Source of the DNA: Bacteroidales bacterium
GTDB taxonomy: Bacteria > Bacteroidota > Bacteroidia > Bacteroidales > UBA932
Direction: 5' to 3'
NCBI GenBank assembly: GCA_017479265.1
Contig: JAFVCK010000016.1
Coordinates: 1-33,825 of the forward strand
DNA: 33,825 nt
Shown: positions 8,582 to 17,921 of the stretch, one piece after another
Layout of the letters: each line of letters starts with the position of its first letter
Position numbering within the stretch: the first letter of the stretch is position 1
The notes under the pieces: model-generated
The model's input: the letters and a program-made list of their open reading frames with translations, nothing else
Told to the model about the DNA's origin: nothing
Database searches by the model: none
Translations under genes and position numbers: made by a program

Positions 8582-10645
8582 ATGGTTATGGACAAAACTC
8601 AGGCCCGACATAAGATAGAGGAACTCAAGGCTGTGCTCTGGGAGAATAGCCGCAGGTACTACGTGGAGAACGCTCCGACCATGAGCGACTACGACTATGA
8701 CATGCTGATGAAGGAGCTGGAGGCTCTGGAAAAGGAGTATCCCGAATTCGCCACCCCGGACTCCCCTACCCGCAAGGTCGGCAGCGACCTGGACGGTCTC
8801 TCGGACGGCTTTGCCCAGTATCCCCACAAGTATCCCATGCTCTCCCTCGGCAACACCTACAACATCGGCGAGGTGGAAGAGTTCGCAGCCCGTGCGTCCA
8901 AATCTCTTCAAGGCACTTTCAACTACTGCTGCGAGCTCAAGTTCGACGGCACGGCCATTTGCCTTACTTATCGCAACGGCCTGCTGTACAGGGCCTTGAC
9001 AAGAGGCGACGGAGTCGTCGGAGACGATGTCACGGCCAACGCGAGGCAGATTTCCAACATACCTCTCAAGCTAAAGGGCTCTTCCTGGCCCGAGGAGTTC
9101 GAGATAAGGGGCGAGGTGCTTATGCCCTACGCCTCCTTCGAGCGGCTCAACGCCGAAAGACTGGCCGCCGGACAGCCTCTTTTCGCCAACCCGAGGAATG
9201 CCGCTTCCGGCTCCCTCAAACTGCTTGACAGCCGGGAAGTTGCGCGTCGCGGTCTGTTCTGCACACTGTATCATATCCCCGTGCAGAGCGTCAGTTTCGA
9301 CACCCATGACGAGGCCCTTCGTGCGGCCATGGACTGGGGCCTTCCCGTTTCGGAGCACAGGCGGCTTTGCCGGGACATATCCGAGATTGAGGCCTATATC
9401 AGCGAATGGGATGTGCGCCGCCGCAGTCTCCCCTTTGCCACGGACGGTATCGTAATCAAGATAAACGAAATGGACTGCCAGAGGCAGCTCGGATATACCT
9501 CCAAGTTCCCACGCTGGGCCGTGGCCTACAAGTTCAAGGCCGAAGATGCCCTGACCCGTCTCGTATCCATTGATTATCAGGTGGGTAGGACGGGAGCGGT
9601 GACCCCGGTGGCCAACCTTGAGCCCGTCCGGCTATCCGGTACCGTGGTCAAGAGGGCCACTCTCAACAATGCCGACCAGATGGCGCTTATGGACATACGC
9701 GTAGGCGATTATGTCCATGTGGAAAAAGGCGGTGAAATAATTCCGAAAATCACTTCCGTGGAGCTTTCCAGAAGGCCCTCGGATGCAAAGCCACCCGTAT
9801 TCCCCTCCGTGTGCCCGGACTGCGGATCCGCCCTTGTCAAGGCCGAGGACGAGGCCAAGTGGTTCTGTCCCAACGCCGACGGCTGCCCCACCCAAATTAA
9901 AGGCAAACTGGTGCATTTTCTCAGCCGCAAGGCAATGAACGTGATAGCCGGAGATGCCACCATAGAGCAGATGTACGATGCCTCCCTGGTGCGCACTCCG
10001 GCCGATTTCTATGACCTGACAAAGATGCAGCTGGTGCATCTGGACGGATGGCAGGACAGGGCCGCAGACCGTTTCCTGGAGAGCCTGAAGGCTTCCCGGG
10101 AGGTGCCCTTCGAGAGAGTGCTTTACGCCCTTGGCATCAGGTATGTAGGCGAGACCACCGCCAAGGAGATAGCCGCCCATTTCGGCAGCATGGATGCTAT
10201 CGCGGCTGCTTCGAGGGAGGAACTGCTGGCCGTCCCCGATGTCGGCGAAGTCATAGCGGAAAGCGTGGAGCGCTGGTTCGACAATCCCTCCCATGCAATT
10301 GAGCTTCAGAGGCTTAGGGCATCCGGGCTCCAGTTCTCATCCGAGGGCAAGGAAAGCCTTTCCAATGCCCTTGAGGGCATGACCATAGTCATTTCCGGCA
10401 ATTTCAGCATTTCCCGCGACGAGATGAAGAAACTGATAGAGGCCAACGGCGGAAAGAACTCATCGTCAGTCAGTTCCAAGACCTCCTATCTGCTGGCCGG
10501 AAGCAAGCCGGGCCCCGAGAAGATAAAGAAAGCCGCCGAACTTGGAGTGCAGGTCATATCCGAAAAGGACCTTATGTCCATGCTCCCCTCCTCCGGTCCT
10601 TCAGGCGAAGACGAAGAACCTTTCAGCGAGACTCTATGGGGATAG
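8582..10645 (+). CDS. ligA: NAD-dependent DNA ligase
   Basis: Seals nicks during replication and repair, using NAD as the adenylate donor. It has 687 residues, within the usual 660-700. Domain order is Ia (YYVENAPTMSDYDYDMLMKE), adenylation domain with active-site motif ELKFDGTAI (Lys120), OB fold, zinc finger (CPDCG ... CPNADGC, near residues 410-440), helix-hairpin-helix region (VLYALGIRYVGETTAKEIA) and a C-terminal BRCT domain (from MTIVISGNFSISRDEMKKLI). ATG codons lie at both 8582 and 8588; the second sits better behind a leader motif shared with the trmH-family gene. It is the first gene of a six-gene plus-strand operon and overlaps the next gene by 10 bases. Confidence 0.97.
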   Translation: MVMDKTQARHKIEELKAVLWENSRRYYVENAPTMSDYDYDMLMKELEALEKEYPEFATPDSPTRKVGSDLDGLSDGFAQYPHKYPMLSLGNTYNIGEVEEFAARASKSLQGTFNYCCELKFDGTAICLTYRNGLLYRALTRGDGVVGDDVTANARQISNIPLKLKGSSWPEEFEIRGEVLMPYASFERLNAERLAAGQPLFANPRNAASGSLKLLDSREVARRGLFCTLYHIPVQSVSFDTHDEALRAAMDWGLPVSEHRRLCRDISEIEAYISEWDVRRRSLPFATDGIVIKINEMDCQRQLGYTSKFPRWAVAYKFKAEDALTRLVSIDYQVGRTGAVTPVANLEPVRLSGTVVKRATLNNADQMALMDIRVGDYVHVEKGGEIIPKITSVELSRRPSDAKPPVFPSVCPDCGSALVKAEDEAKWFCPNADGCPTQIKGKLVHFLSRKAMNVIAGDATIEQMYDASLVRTPADFYDLTKMQLVHLDGWQDRAADRFLESLKASREVPFERVLYALGIRYVGETTAKEIAAHFGSMDAIAAASREELLAVPDVGEVIAESVERWFDNPSHAIELQRLRASGLQFSSEGKESLSNALEGMTIVISGNFSISRDEMKKLIEANGGKNSSSVSSKTSYLLAGSKPGPEKIKKAAELGVQVISEKDLMSMLPSSGPSGEDEEPFSETLWG

Positions 10646-11571
10646 TATGGTACCATATAGTTGCCGTAGGCCTGGTGCTTCGCAACCTGGTCAAGAACCT
10701 TTGGACCATAGACCGTAAGCAGATGTCCAAGGGCGATTCCAGGCTGCTGTACTACCTGCGGCTGGCTGTCCATACAATTGCCAAATTCGACGGCTTCCAG
10801 TCCGCCGCCCTGAGCTACCAGGTTGCTGTCGCCCTGATACCCATGCTGGCCATTTTCTTCGCGCTCACCAGCGGATTCGGCCTTGCCGACCAGCTCAAGG
10901 AACTTCTCTATGCCAAGATTCCGGCCGAGCCCGACCTTATCGACATGATAATGCTGGCGGCCGACAATATAATAGACGCTTCGCACAAGGGCCTGTTCGG
11001 CATCATCAGCGTGCTCACCTTCGTCTGGTCCATAATCTGGCTTTTCATAAGGATAGAACTGGTGTTCAACAAGATTTGGAACGTCACTCCCGCCAGGTCC
11101 AACAGAAGTTTCCTCAAAAGCCTCGGAGTGGACATAGTGCTGCTCCTGACCGTGCCCTTCGTCATTATCATTTTCTTCGCCGGTTCCGTGGTATATTCAC
11201 ATGTGCTCGACCTCCTCTTGCCGAGCATAGCCGGCGTTACGGACATAATCAAGTCCTTCCTCGGCTGGCTGATTTTCGCCACAGTTACAGTGCTGACATT
11301 CACCTCCATGTACAAGTTCATTCCGGCTACGCATGTGAGGTTCAAATATGCATTTACCTCCGCCATTATTTCAGGGCTGATATTTTCGGGACTGCAGTAC
11401 CTGTATCTCGAAACTCAGGTGATGGTGACCAAGCTCAATGCCTTCTACGGCACCGTGGCCGCCATTCCCCTCTTTCTTATCTGGCTCAATTACAGTTGGC
11501 AGACAATACTTTACGGGGCGCAGCTGTCTTGCGCCTTCCAGAACGTTGATAAAATCGAATCCAGGATATGA
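10636..11571 (+). CDS. YihY/BrkB-family inner-membrane protein
   Basis: A 311-residue integral membrane protein with about six hydrophobic segments, roughly residues 60-82, 112-134, 160-184, 200-222, 230-247 and 262-284. It matches the YihY/virulence factor BrkB family, once mis-assigned as RNase BN: LSYQVAVALIPMLAIFFAL, the central WNVTP motif, and the C-terminal segment FYGTVAAIPLFLIWLNYSWQ. The molecular function of the family is not established. The start overlaps the ligA stop by 10 bases; an in-frame ATG at 10723 is possible but would remove part of the cytoplasmic N-terminus typical of the family. The stop overlaps the rel start (ATGA), so it is probably translationally coupled. Confidence 0.9.
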   Translation: MGIVWYHIVAVGLVLRNLVKNLWTIDRKQMSKGDSRLLYYLRLAVHTIAKFDGFQSAALSYQVAVALIPMLAIFFALTSGFGLADQLKELLYAKIPAEPDLIDMIMLAADNIIDASHKGLFGIISVLTFVWSIIWLFIRIELVFNKIWNVTPARSNRSFLKSLGVDIVLLLTVPFVIIIFFAGSVVYSHVLDLLLPSIAGVTDIIKSFLGWLIFATVTVLTFTSMYKFIPATHVRFKYAFTSAIISGLIFSGLQYLYLETQVMVTKLNAFYGTVAAIPLFLIWLNYSWQTILYGAQLSCAFQNVDKIESRI

Positions 11572-13823
11572 GTTTTTCCAAATTCACACAGGCAGATTAT
11601 GATGCGATAGAGGCTGCATGGTCCCTTCTCAAGGACTCTGCATCGAAGCGTTGCGCTACTCCCATGGAACTGGAGGTAGTGCAGGAGGCCTTCGAATTTG
11701 CAAACAACGCCCACAAGGATATAAGGAGGCGCTCCGGGGAGCCGTACATGCTGCACCCCATAGCAGTGGCGAGGATAGTCGTCGAAGACATAGGCCTGGG
11801 GCACAAGTCCATAGCCGCCGCCCTGCTGCACGACGTGGTGGAAGATACGGATTATACCGTAGAGGATATCAAGGAGCGTTTCGGCAGCAAGATAGCCAGC
11901 CTCGTGGACGGTCTTACCAAAATCAAGAACCTGCTGGACAACAGGGACAACGACCTCGGCGAGCAGTATGTCAAGAGCATACAGGCTGAGAATTTCAAAC
12001 GTATCCTGCTGACTCTCAACGACGACGTGCGCGTGGTGCTGATAAAGCTGGCGGACCGCCTGCACAACTGCCGCACCATAGAGTACATGCCCGAGTACAA
12101 GAGGGACAAGATTCTCAGCGAGACCATGTTCATATTCATCCCTCTCGCCCACCAGCTCGGCCTGTACAGCATCAAGTCCGAAATGGAGAACATCTGGCTA
12201 AAATACAAGGAGCCGGATGCCTACAATGAGATAACGGCCAAGATAGACCGCAACGTTCTGGACAAGGACGCTTCCATAGACGAGTTCATAGCCCCTATCA
12301 GGTCGGCCATGGAAGAGGCGGGATTCAACTTCGAGATACGCAAGAGGGTAAAGACCCCTTATTCCATCTGGAAGAAGATGAATTCCAAGAACATATCCTT
12401 CGACCAGATCTATGACCTGTATGCCATAAGAATAATTTTCGACCCTTCCAAAGGCAACAAGGAAACTGAAAGGGACCAGTGCTACCACGTTTTCTCCATA
12501 GTCACCACCCTCTACCGGTACAAGCCCGACAGGATGCGCGACTGGGTCAAGCATCCCAAGAGCAACGGATACGAGGCCCTGCACTGCACAGTGCTGGACA
12601 AGAGCGGAATATGGGTTGAAGTGCAGATACGCACACGCAGGATGGACGACATCGCGGAAAAGGGCATAGCCGCCCACTGGGCCTACACGCAGGACGGCTA
12701 CGTGGAGGAGAACGACAGCGAAATGGAAAAATGGCTGGGCAAGGTCAAGGAAATCCTGGTCAATCCGGACGTAAACGCCCTCGAGCTCCTGGACATCATT
12801 CATAACGACCTCACTACCAGCACCATAATGCTATTTACCCCCAAGGGCGACCAGAGGGCCATACAAAAGGGCGCGACCGTGCTGGATTTCGCATATCTGA
12901 TACATACCGAAATAGGCAACCACGCCATCGCTGCCAAGGTGAACATGAAGCTCGTTCCTCTGAACCATGTGCTGCACAGCGGGGACCAGGTGGAAATCAT
13001 TACGGCCGAGGATGAACTGCCCAAGAAGGAATGGCTGCAGTTCCTGAAGACCCGCCATGCACGCAACATAGTGCTGGACTGGTTCCGCTCCGAGAAGGAC
13101 CTTGCCGCGTCCACGGGTCGCAAGAACCTTGACGAGGAGCTTTCTTCCATGGGAATAAAGACTTCGGATGAACTCTACAACCAGGTGGCTTCCAACTTGC
13201 AGCTATCCGGGGCCGAGGACCTTTTCTTCCGCTACTATCTGGGACTGTTCAGCGCGGATGCTGTGGCCATGTATGCCACGGGAATGAACCTGGAGGCCAA
13301 GAGCACCAAGCGCAGCAAATGGCTTTTCCCCTGGTTCAAGAAGGAGGAGAAGGCCCCTGTAGATGACAAGAATTATGTGATAGGCTCCCCCGTGGACCAT
13401 CACAAATACATAATCGCGAGCTGTTGCAATCCCATCGCGGGAGATGCTGTAGTGGGATTCCGCAGCCCGGATGGCACAATTAGTGTACATAAGAAAACCT
13501 GCCAGGTGGCACAGGGCCTGGCTGCCAAGCATGGCGACTGGATAGTGTCGCCGCGCTGGGCCGAGAGCGACGGACTGTCCTTCCTTGCGAGGGTGTACCT
13601 CCAGGGCGTGGACAGGGTAGGACTGCTGAACGAAATCACCCGTTATATCTCTCTTGTGATGGAGGTCAACATCAAGAAACTGGTGCTCGGCAGCGAGCAC
13701 GGGGTCTTCGAAGGTTACATGGACCTCTATGTCAAGGACAAAGGCGTATTGGATACGCTGATGCAGAAACTCTCCGGGATAGACGGCCTGAAGTCTGTCC
13801 GCAGGACAGAAATGGATTTGTAA
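11568..13823 (+). CDS. rel: RelA/SpoT-family (p)ppGpp synthetase/hydrolase
   Basis: A 751-residue long RSH enzyme making and breaking (p)ppGpp in the stringent response. The hydrolase HD domain is complete: YMLHPIAVA, ALLHDVVEDTD (His88-Asp89) and KLADRLHNCRT. The synthetase domain has RKRVKTPYSIWKKM, DLYAIRIIF, HPKSNGYEALHCTVLDKSG and WVEVQIRTRRMDDIAEKGIA. A TGS domain starts near residue 418 (IMLFTPKGDQRAIQKGATVL), a conserved-cysteine region near 613 (YIIASCCNPIAGD) and an ACT domain near 670. Both catalytic sites look intact, so I infer a bifunctional enzyme. It sits inside the ligA operon, overlapping the upstream gene by 4 bases and leaving 9 bases before the next. Confidence 0.96.
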   Translation: MSFSKFTQADYDAIEAAWSLLKDSASKRCATPMELEVVQEAFEFANNAHKDIRRRSGEPYMLHPIAVARIVVEDIGLGHKSIAAALLHDVVEDTDYTVEDIKERFGSKIASLVDGLTKIKNLLDNRDNDLGEQYVKSIQAENFKRILLTLNDDVRVVLIKLADRLHNCRTIEYMPEYKRDKILSETMFIFIPLAHQLGLYSIKSEMENIWLKYKEPDAYNEITAKIDRNVLDKDASIDEFIAPIRSAMEEAGFNFEIRKRVKTPYSIWKKMNSKNISFDQIYDLYAIRIIFDPSKGNKETERDQCYHVFSIVTTLYRYKPDRMRDWVKHPKSNGYEALHCTVLDKSGIWVEVQIRTRRMDDIAEKGIAAHWAYTQDGYVEENDSEMEKWLGKVKEILVNPDVNALELLDIIHNDLTTSTIMLFTPKGDQRAIQKGATVLDFAYLIHTEIGNHAIAAKVNMKLVPLNHVLHSGDQVEIITAEDELPKKEWLQFLKTRHARNIVLDWFRSEKDLAASTGRKNLDEELSSMGIKTSDELYNQVASNLQLSGAEDLFFRYYLGLFSADAVAMYATGMNLEAKSTKRSKWLFPWFKKEEKAPVDDKNYVIGSPVDHHKYIIASCCNPIAGDAVVGFRSPDGTISVHKKTCQVAQGLAAKHGDWIVSPRWAESDGLSFLARVYLQGVDRVGLLNEITRYISLVMEVNIKKLVLGSEHGVFEGYMDLYVKDKGVLDTLMQKLSGIDGLKSVRRTEMDL

Positions 13824-13832
13824 CGTAATGCT

Positions 13833-15641
13833 ATGAATTTCAAGAAACTAGTATCGAAATATCTTCCGGCCGTACCTGTGGCCCTGGTGCTCGGGCAGAT
13901 GTTCTTCTCGCCCTCCTGCGCCAACACCACCCAGGCCCCGACCGGAGGAAAGAAGGACACCATACCACCTGTAATCGTGGGTCTCAGCCCCCTGCCGGGC
14001 GCTGTAAACGTGCCTACGCACAAGGCCCAGATAAGGATTACCTTCGACGAATATGTGCAGGTCAAGGATGCCAAGAGCATCTATCTCTCCCCTCCCCAGG
14101 AGAAGACTCCCAAGTACAAGATGAGCGGCAAGACCCTGATAGTTTACTTCGAAGAGGACCTGGACCCGGACAAGACCTATACCCTGGACCTTACCAATGC
14201 CATAGCGGACAACAACGAGGGCAACATGTATCCGGGCTACACCCTTACTTTCTCCACGGGCGAAAACATTGATTCAATGGTGGTTACGGGTACAGTCAGG
14301 GATTGCAACACCCTCCAGCCCATAAAGGGAGCAACCGTGATGCTGTACAAGGACCTCGCCGATTCGGCAGTGTTCCTGCACCGTCCGGATGCCGCCGTAA
14401 AGACGGACGAATGGGGATTTTTCTCCCTGCGCAACGTCGCGGACACCCTCTACAGGCTGTATGCCGTAATGGACGAGGGCAGCAACAATATCTACGACCC
14501 CGATAACGACAAGGTCGCCTTTATAGACACCGTGTTCCGCCCCACGATGGTGGTCAGCGACACCCTCCCCGAACTGCTGAAATACGATATGAAGGACACG
14601 GCCAACTGCATGGCAAGGCGCTCTGAGCATGAGCTTTACATGTTCCGCGAAAAGCCCTCCAAACAGTTGATAGTCAACAAGGAAAGGGTAGGCATAAGGA
14701 CAGCCTACATTACCTTCATGGCCCCCAATGCACAGATAGATTCCATCTGGGTGCGCAATGTTCCATCCAACAAGCTCATATTGCAATTCAATCCACAGAG
14801 GGACAGCCTCGAAATCTGGATTAACGACAGGGCCAGGCGGCAGCCCGACACCCTGCATGCCTTCGTGGACTACCTCAAGACCGACACTCTTGGCAAGCTG
14901 GTTCCCTTCACCGAGCATGTGCGGCTCGCCAACGGAGAAGTCATCTCCCAGATGAGGAACATGCGCCGCAACGTCAAGCACGAGGACACGACCTGCGTAG
15001 TGAAGATTACGGCCGAGTCGGAGCGCGTGGAGCAGTACGGATTCGAATTCGAGTTCAAATATCCTCTTATATACGAATCCTTCGATTCACTTTCTCTCAT
15101 ATCCATAAATCCCCGCCAGCAGGAAGAGGCCATGAAATTCAAGGTGACGCGAGACAGCACCAACCTCCGCAAGTACACCCTGATGCCGGAAGACAAACTC
15201 ATGACTGGATACGAATACAAGCTGAAGGTACCCTGGAGGAAGTTCCGCGACGTGAACGGCTTCTACAACGACAGCAGCGAGGTGAAGGTTTCCCTGCCCA
15301 AGGATGACAAGCTAAGCCTGCTGACAGTCCCCCTGACCGGCGTTCACCACACCTATATAGTGGACCTTCTGAACGAAAAGCGCGACAGGGTGCTTCGCAG
15401 CTACAACATCAATTCCGACTGCACCCTGAACTTCCCCTATCTCAAGGCCGGCAAATATTCCATCAGGATTACCGAGGACAAGAACGGCAACGGTCTGGTG
15501 GAAACGGGAAGCCTGCTGGAGCACCGCCAGCCGGAAAAGGTGAAGTTCTACACACTCAGGGACGGTTCCTATGTCCTGGAAGTGCTGGAAGCCACCGAGC
15601 TGGAACAGAATATAGATATTGCAAAATTGTTTGAAGACTGA
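13833..15641 (+). CDS. Ig-like domain lipoprotein (Big_5 type)
   Basis: A 602-residue envelope lipoprotein of a type widespread in Bacteroidota. The signal peptide ends in SPSC, with lipidated Cys29. The mature start, APTGGKKDTIPPVI, is the family hallmark. An SbsA-like Ig domain covers about residues 45-145 (ITFDEYVQV, PDKTYTLDLTNAIADNNEGN). It is followed by a carboxypeptidase-regulatory-like beta domain (GTVRDCNTLQPIKGATVMLY, about 150-235). The C-terminal region has ITEDKNGNGLVETG, again typical. No enzyme motif is seen; the role is unknown but should be in the periplasm or at the outer membrane. The start ATG is 9 bases after rel. The stop overlaps the next gene's ATG by one base (TGATG), suggesting the two are made together. 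Confidence 0.85.
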   Translation: MNFKKLVSKYLPAVPVALVLGQMFFSPSCANTTQAPTGGKKDTIPPVIVGLSPLPGAVNVPTHKAQIRITFDEYVQVKDAKSIYLSPPQEKTPKYKMSGKTLIVYFEEDLDPDKTYTLDLTNAIADNNEGNMYPGYTLTFSTGENIDSMVVTGTVRDCNTLQPIKGATVMLYKDLADSAVFLHRPDAAVKTDEWGFFSLRNVADTLYRLYAVMDEGSNNIYDPDNDKVAFIDTVFRPTMVVSDTLPELLKYDMKDTANCMARRSEHELYMFREKPSKQLIVNKERVGIRTAYITFMAPNAQIDSIWVRNVPSNKLILQFNPQRDSLEIWINDRARRQPDTLHAFVDYLKTDTLGKLVPFTEHVRLANGEVISQMRNMRRNVKHEDTTCVVKITAESERVEQYGFEFEFKYPLIYESFDSLSLISINPRQQEEAMKFKVTRDSTNLRKYTLMPEDKLMTGYEYKLKVPWRKFRDVNGFYNDSSEVKVSLPKDDKLSLLTVPLTGVHHTYIVDLLNEKRDRVLRSYNINSDCTLNFPYLKAGKYSIRITEDKNGNGLVETGSLLEHRQPEKVKFYTLRDGSYVLEVLEATELEQNIDIAKLFED

Positions 15642-16609
15642 TGAAGAGACTTTGCATATTGCTTGCCGGACTGTTTGTGTGGCTGTCCTCCAGCGCGGCG
15701 CGGCCTCCCCGCGACACGCTTTCGCTGGTGTTTTCGGACAGTCTCACCAACGAGTATCTGGACACCGTCAATCTGAACAAGAAGATACTTATCAACGACT
15801 ACAGCATGATAGGAGCGCAGTACGGAGTATCCTTCAACCGTACCCTGTTCAATCCTACCAAGAACGAGACCTTCCTGTTCCAGCCCGTGAATTTCGGAGT
15901 GCTATATACCCGCTACGGCAAGATGTTCGGCTATATGCCCTACTTCGGATTCCAGGTGGGAGCGTTTTTCGGAAGGGACGGATACAACACCAAGGCCAAC
16001 CGCGAGGGCGTGAGGCCCCATGTGGACGGAGCCGACGTCGCTGTCATCGACTACCTCGAGTTCCCCGCCATGGCGCACATGCATGTCGATATAGGCCGCT
16101 TCAAGCTGATGGCCAACCTGGGCATCTACGGCGGCTACCGCCTCAAGATTCACAGGACCCTTGCCGAAGACTGGGTGAACTATACTTTCAACGTGACAGA
16201 GGAATACAAGCCAGCCGAGCCGGAGGACAAGCGCTGGGGCAAGGATTTCGCCATAAAGGACTATACGGACAAGTTCTATCCCTTCGAGAACCGCTTTGAC
16301 TACGGCGTGAAGGGCGGAGCCGGAGTCGCCCTGATGTTCGACCCCGTGGAGTTCCACCTTACCCTCGGAGTGCGCTGGGGCTGGTCCTCGTTCTACCAGC
16401 AGAACTATTACAGCCCATATTATTACAGGTTCGCCTATCCCCTGGATTTCATCGTGTCTTTCGGAGTGCATTTCCAGCTGACAAAGCGTACCGGAAAGAC
16501 CAGCGCACAGCTGCGCAGGGAAGCGCGGCAGCTTGTCTATCCTGAAGAGTATCAAGACAATACAACGGTAAATATGCAATATGAAAACAATACAGGCAAA
16601 GGTAGGTAA
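15641..16609 (+). CDS. Putative outer-membrane beta-barrel protein
   Basis: A 322-residue protein with a signal peptide (MKRLCILLAGLFVWLSSSAA). The rest alternates hydrophobic and polar residues with many aromatics, as in small porin-like barrels, for example FLFQPVNFGVLYTRYGKMFG, MLMANLGIY-like strands and SSFYQQNYYSPYYYRFAYPL. The last strand-like segment is FIVSFGVHFQLTKRTGK near residue 280; a polar tail of about 35 residues follows, which is odd for a barrel that should end in an aromatic residue. No named family is recognised. The gene overlaps the lipoprotein gene by one base and ispG by 29 bases. A functional link to the Ig-like lipoprotein is plausible but only inferred from coupling. 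Confidence 0.75.
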   Translation: MKRLCILLAGLFVWLSSSAARPPRDTLSLVFSDSLTNEYLDTVNLNKKILINDYSMIGAQYGVSFNRTLFNPTKNETFLFQPVNFGVLYTRYGKMFGYMPYFGFQVGAFFGRDGYNTKANREGVRPHVDGADVAVIDYLEFPAMAHMHVDIGRFKLMANLGIYGGYRLKIHRTLAEDWVNYTFNVTEEYKPAEPEDKRWGKDFAIKDYTDKFYPFENRFDYGVKGGAGVALMFDPVEFHLTLGVRWGWSSFYQQNYYSPYYYRFAYPLDFIVSFGVHFQLTKRTGKTSAQLRREARQLVYPEEYQDNTTVNMQYENNTGKGR

Positions 16610-17921
16610 GCTGACGATAGGAAGCGGCAGCCCCATAGTCGTCCAGACCATGTGCAACACGCATACCGGGGATATAGAGGCTACCTTGGAGCAGAGCAGG
16701 CGCATGCACGGGGCCGGAGCCGAAATCATAAGAATCACCTGCCCCGGTCTTCAGGACGTGCCCCATCTGAAGGAAATTAGGGAGAGGCTCCGCGCCGAAG
16801 GCATAGACACTCCCCTTGTGGCCGACATTCATTTTTCTTCCGAGACGGCAATCGCCGTAGCCCCCTTTGTCGAGAAGGTGAGAATCAATCCCGGCAACTT
16901 CCATAAGGACCACGAAGAGGCCCGCAGGCAGTTCGCAAGGCTGGTGCAGGTATGCAAGGAGCATGGCACCGCCATTAGGATAGGCATCAACCACGGTTCC
17001 CTCGGAGAGCGCATAGTATCCCTCTGGGGCAACACTCCCGAGGCCATGGCAAAGGCCGCGATGGAATGGCTGGACATGTGCGAGGAGGCCTCTTTCTACA
17101 ATGTCGTGGTGTCGCTCAAGTCCAGCAACACCGTCGTCATGGTGCAGGCTTACAGGGCCCTTGCCGCGATGATGCAGGAAAAAGGCAGGGTCTTCCCCCT
17201 TCATGTGGGCGTGACGGAAGCTGGCAACGGGGACTCGGGCCGCATAAAGTCCTGCGTAGGCATATCAGCCCTTTTGCAGGAAGGCATAGGCAACACAATA
17301 AGGGTGTCCCTGACCGAGGACCCCGTGAATGAAATACCCGTGGCCAGGTATCTTGCCGACAGGTACGACGGCAAGCTCTTCTCGTCCATGACAGCCTTGT
17401 CGATAGAAGGCAGGCGGGCCGTCGCCACATACGACTCCCCTTCCCGCGAAAAACTCCTGCTGGATGTCTCCTGCGACTTCGGCAAAAGACTGCTGGACAG
17501 GGATTTGGACGAGGTGCAGATAAGAGGATTCTATCGTGACGAAAAGGGCGAACCGGTATCCATAGAAAGCAGCGGCCTTGGAGAATATCTCTCGGACGAG
17601 CTGATGCAGGCCGCCCGCAGGCGCTTCTACAAGCCCGAATACATTGCCTGCCCCGGCTGCGGACGCACCATGTATGACCTGCAGGGAGCCTTCGAGGCCG
17701 TCAAGGCCAGGACATCCCACCTGAAGGACACCGTCATTGCCGTAATGGGCTGCATAGTGAACGGTCCCGGAGAAATGGCGGATGCCGACTGGGGCTATGT
17801 GGGCGAAGGCGGTCACAAGGTCACCATATACAAAGGAAAAACCGCCTTGCTGCGTCATATAACTGACACGGAGGCGGTTGACAGACTTGTCGAACTGATA
17901 GAGTCCTCTAACGCAGAGTAG
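16581..17921 (+). CDS. ispG: 4-hydroxy-3-methylbut-2-enyl diphosphate synthase
   Basis: The iron-sulfur enzyme of the MEP isoprenoid pathway that converts methylerythritol cyclodiphosphate to HMBPP. The N-terminal TIM barrel is clear (LVADIHFSSETAIA, VEKVRINPGNF, IRIGINHGSLGERI, FPLHVGVTEAGNGDSGRIKS). The C-terminal [4Fe-4S] domain has CPGCGRTMYDL (Cys357, Cys360) and GCIVNGPGEMADADWGYVG (Cys391, Glu398), all plant-like in wording. At 446 residues it falls between the short E. coli type (about 370) and the three-domain Bacteroides/plant type (about 600 or more). About 107 residues separate SLTEDPVNEIPVA from the first cluster cysteine, so the middle insert domain is present only as a remnant. 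It overlaps the upstream gene by 29 bases and the convergent psd by 14. Confidence 0.95.
   Translation: MKTIQAKVGKLTIGSGSPIVVQTMCNTHTGDIEATLEQSRRMHGAGAEIIRITCPGLQDVPHLKEIRERLRAEGIDTPLVADIHFSSETAIAVAPFVEKVRINPGNFHKDHEEARRQFARLVQVCKEHGTAIRIGINHGSLGERIVSLWGNTPEAMAKAAMEWLDMCEEASFYNVVVSLKSSNTVVMVQAYRALAAMMQEKGRVFPLHVGVTEAGNGDSGRIKSCVGISALLQEGIGNTIRVSLTEDPVNEIPVARYLADRYDGKLFSSMTALSIEGRRAVATYDSPSREKLLLDVSCDFGKRLLDRDLDEVQIRGFYRDEKGEPVSIESSGLGEYLSDELMQAARRRFYKPEYIACPGCGRTMYDLQGAFEAVKARTSHLKDTVIAVMGCIVNGPGEMADADWGYVGEGGHKVTIYKGKTALLRHITDTEAVDRLVELIESSNAE

Noticed and set aside
15641-16609. Naming the barrel-like protein as a specific porin or secretion component
   Set aside because: Only a signal peptide and barrel-like strands can be seen, and the polar tail is atypical, so no family name is supported.
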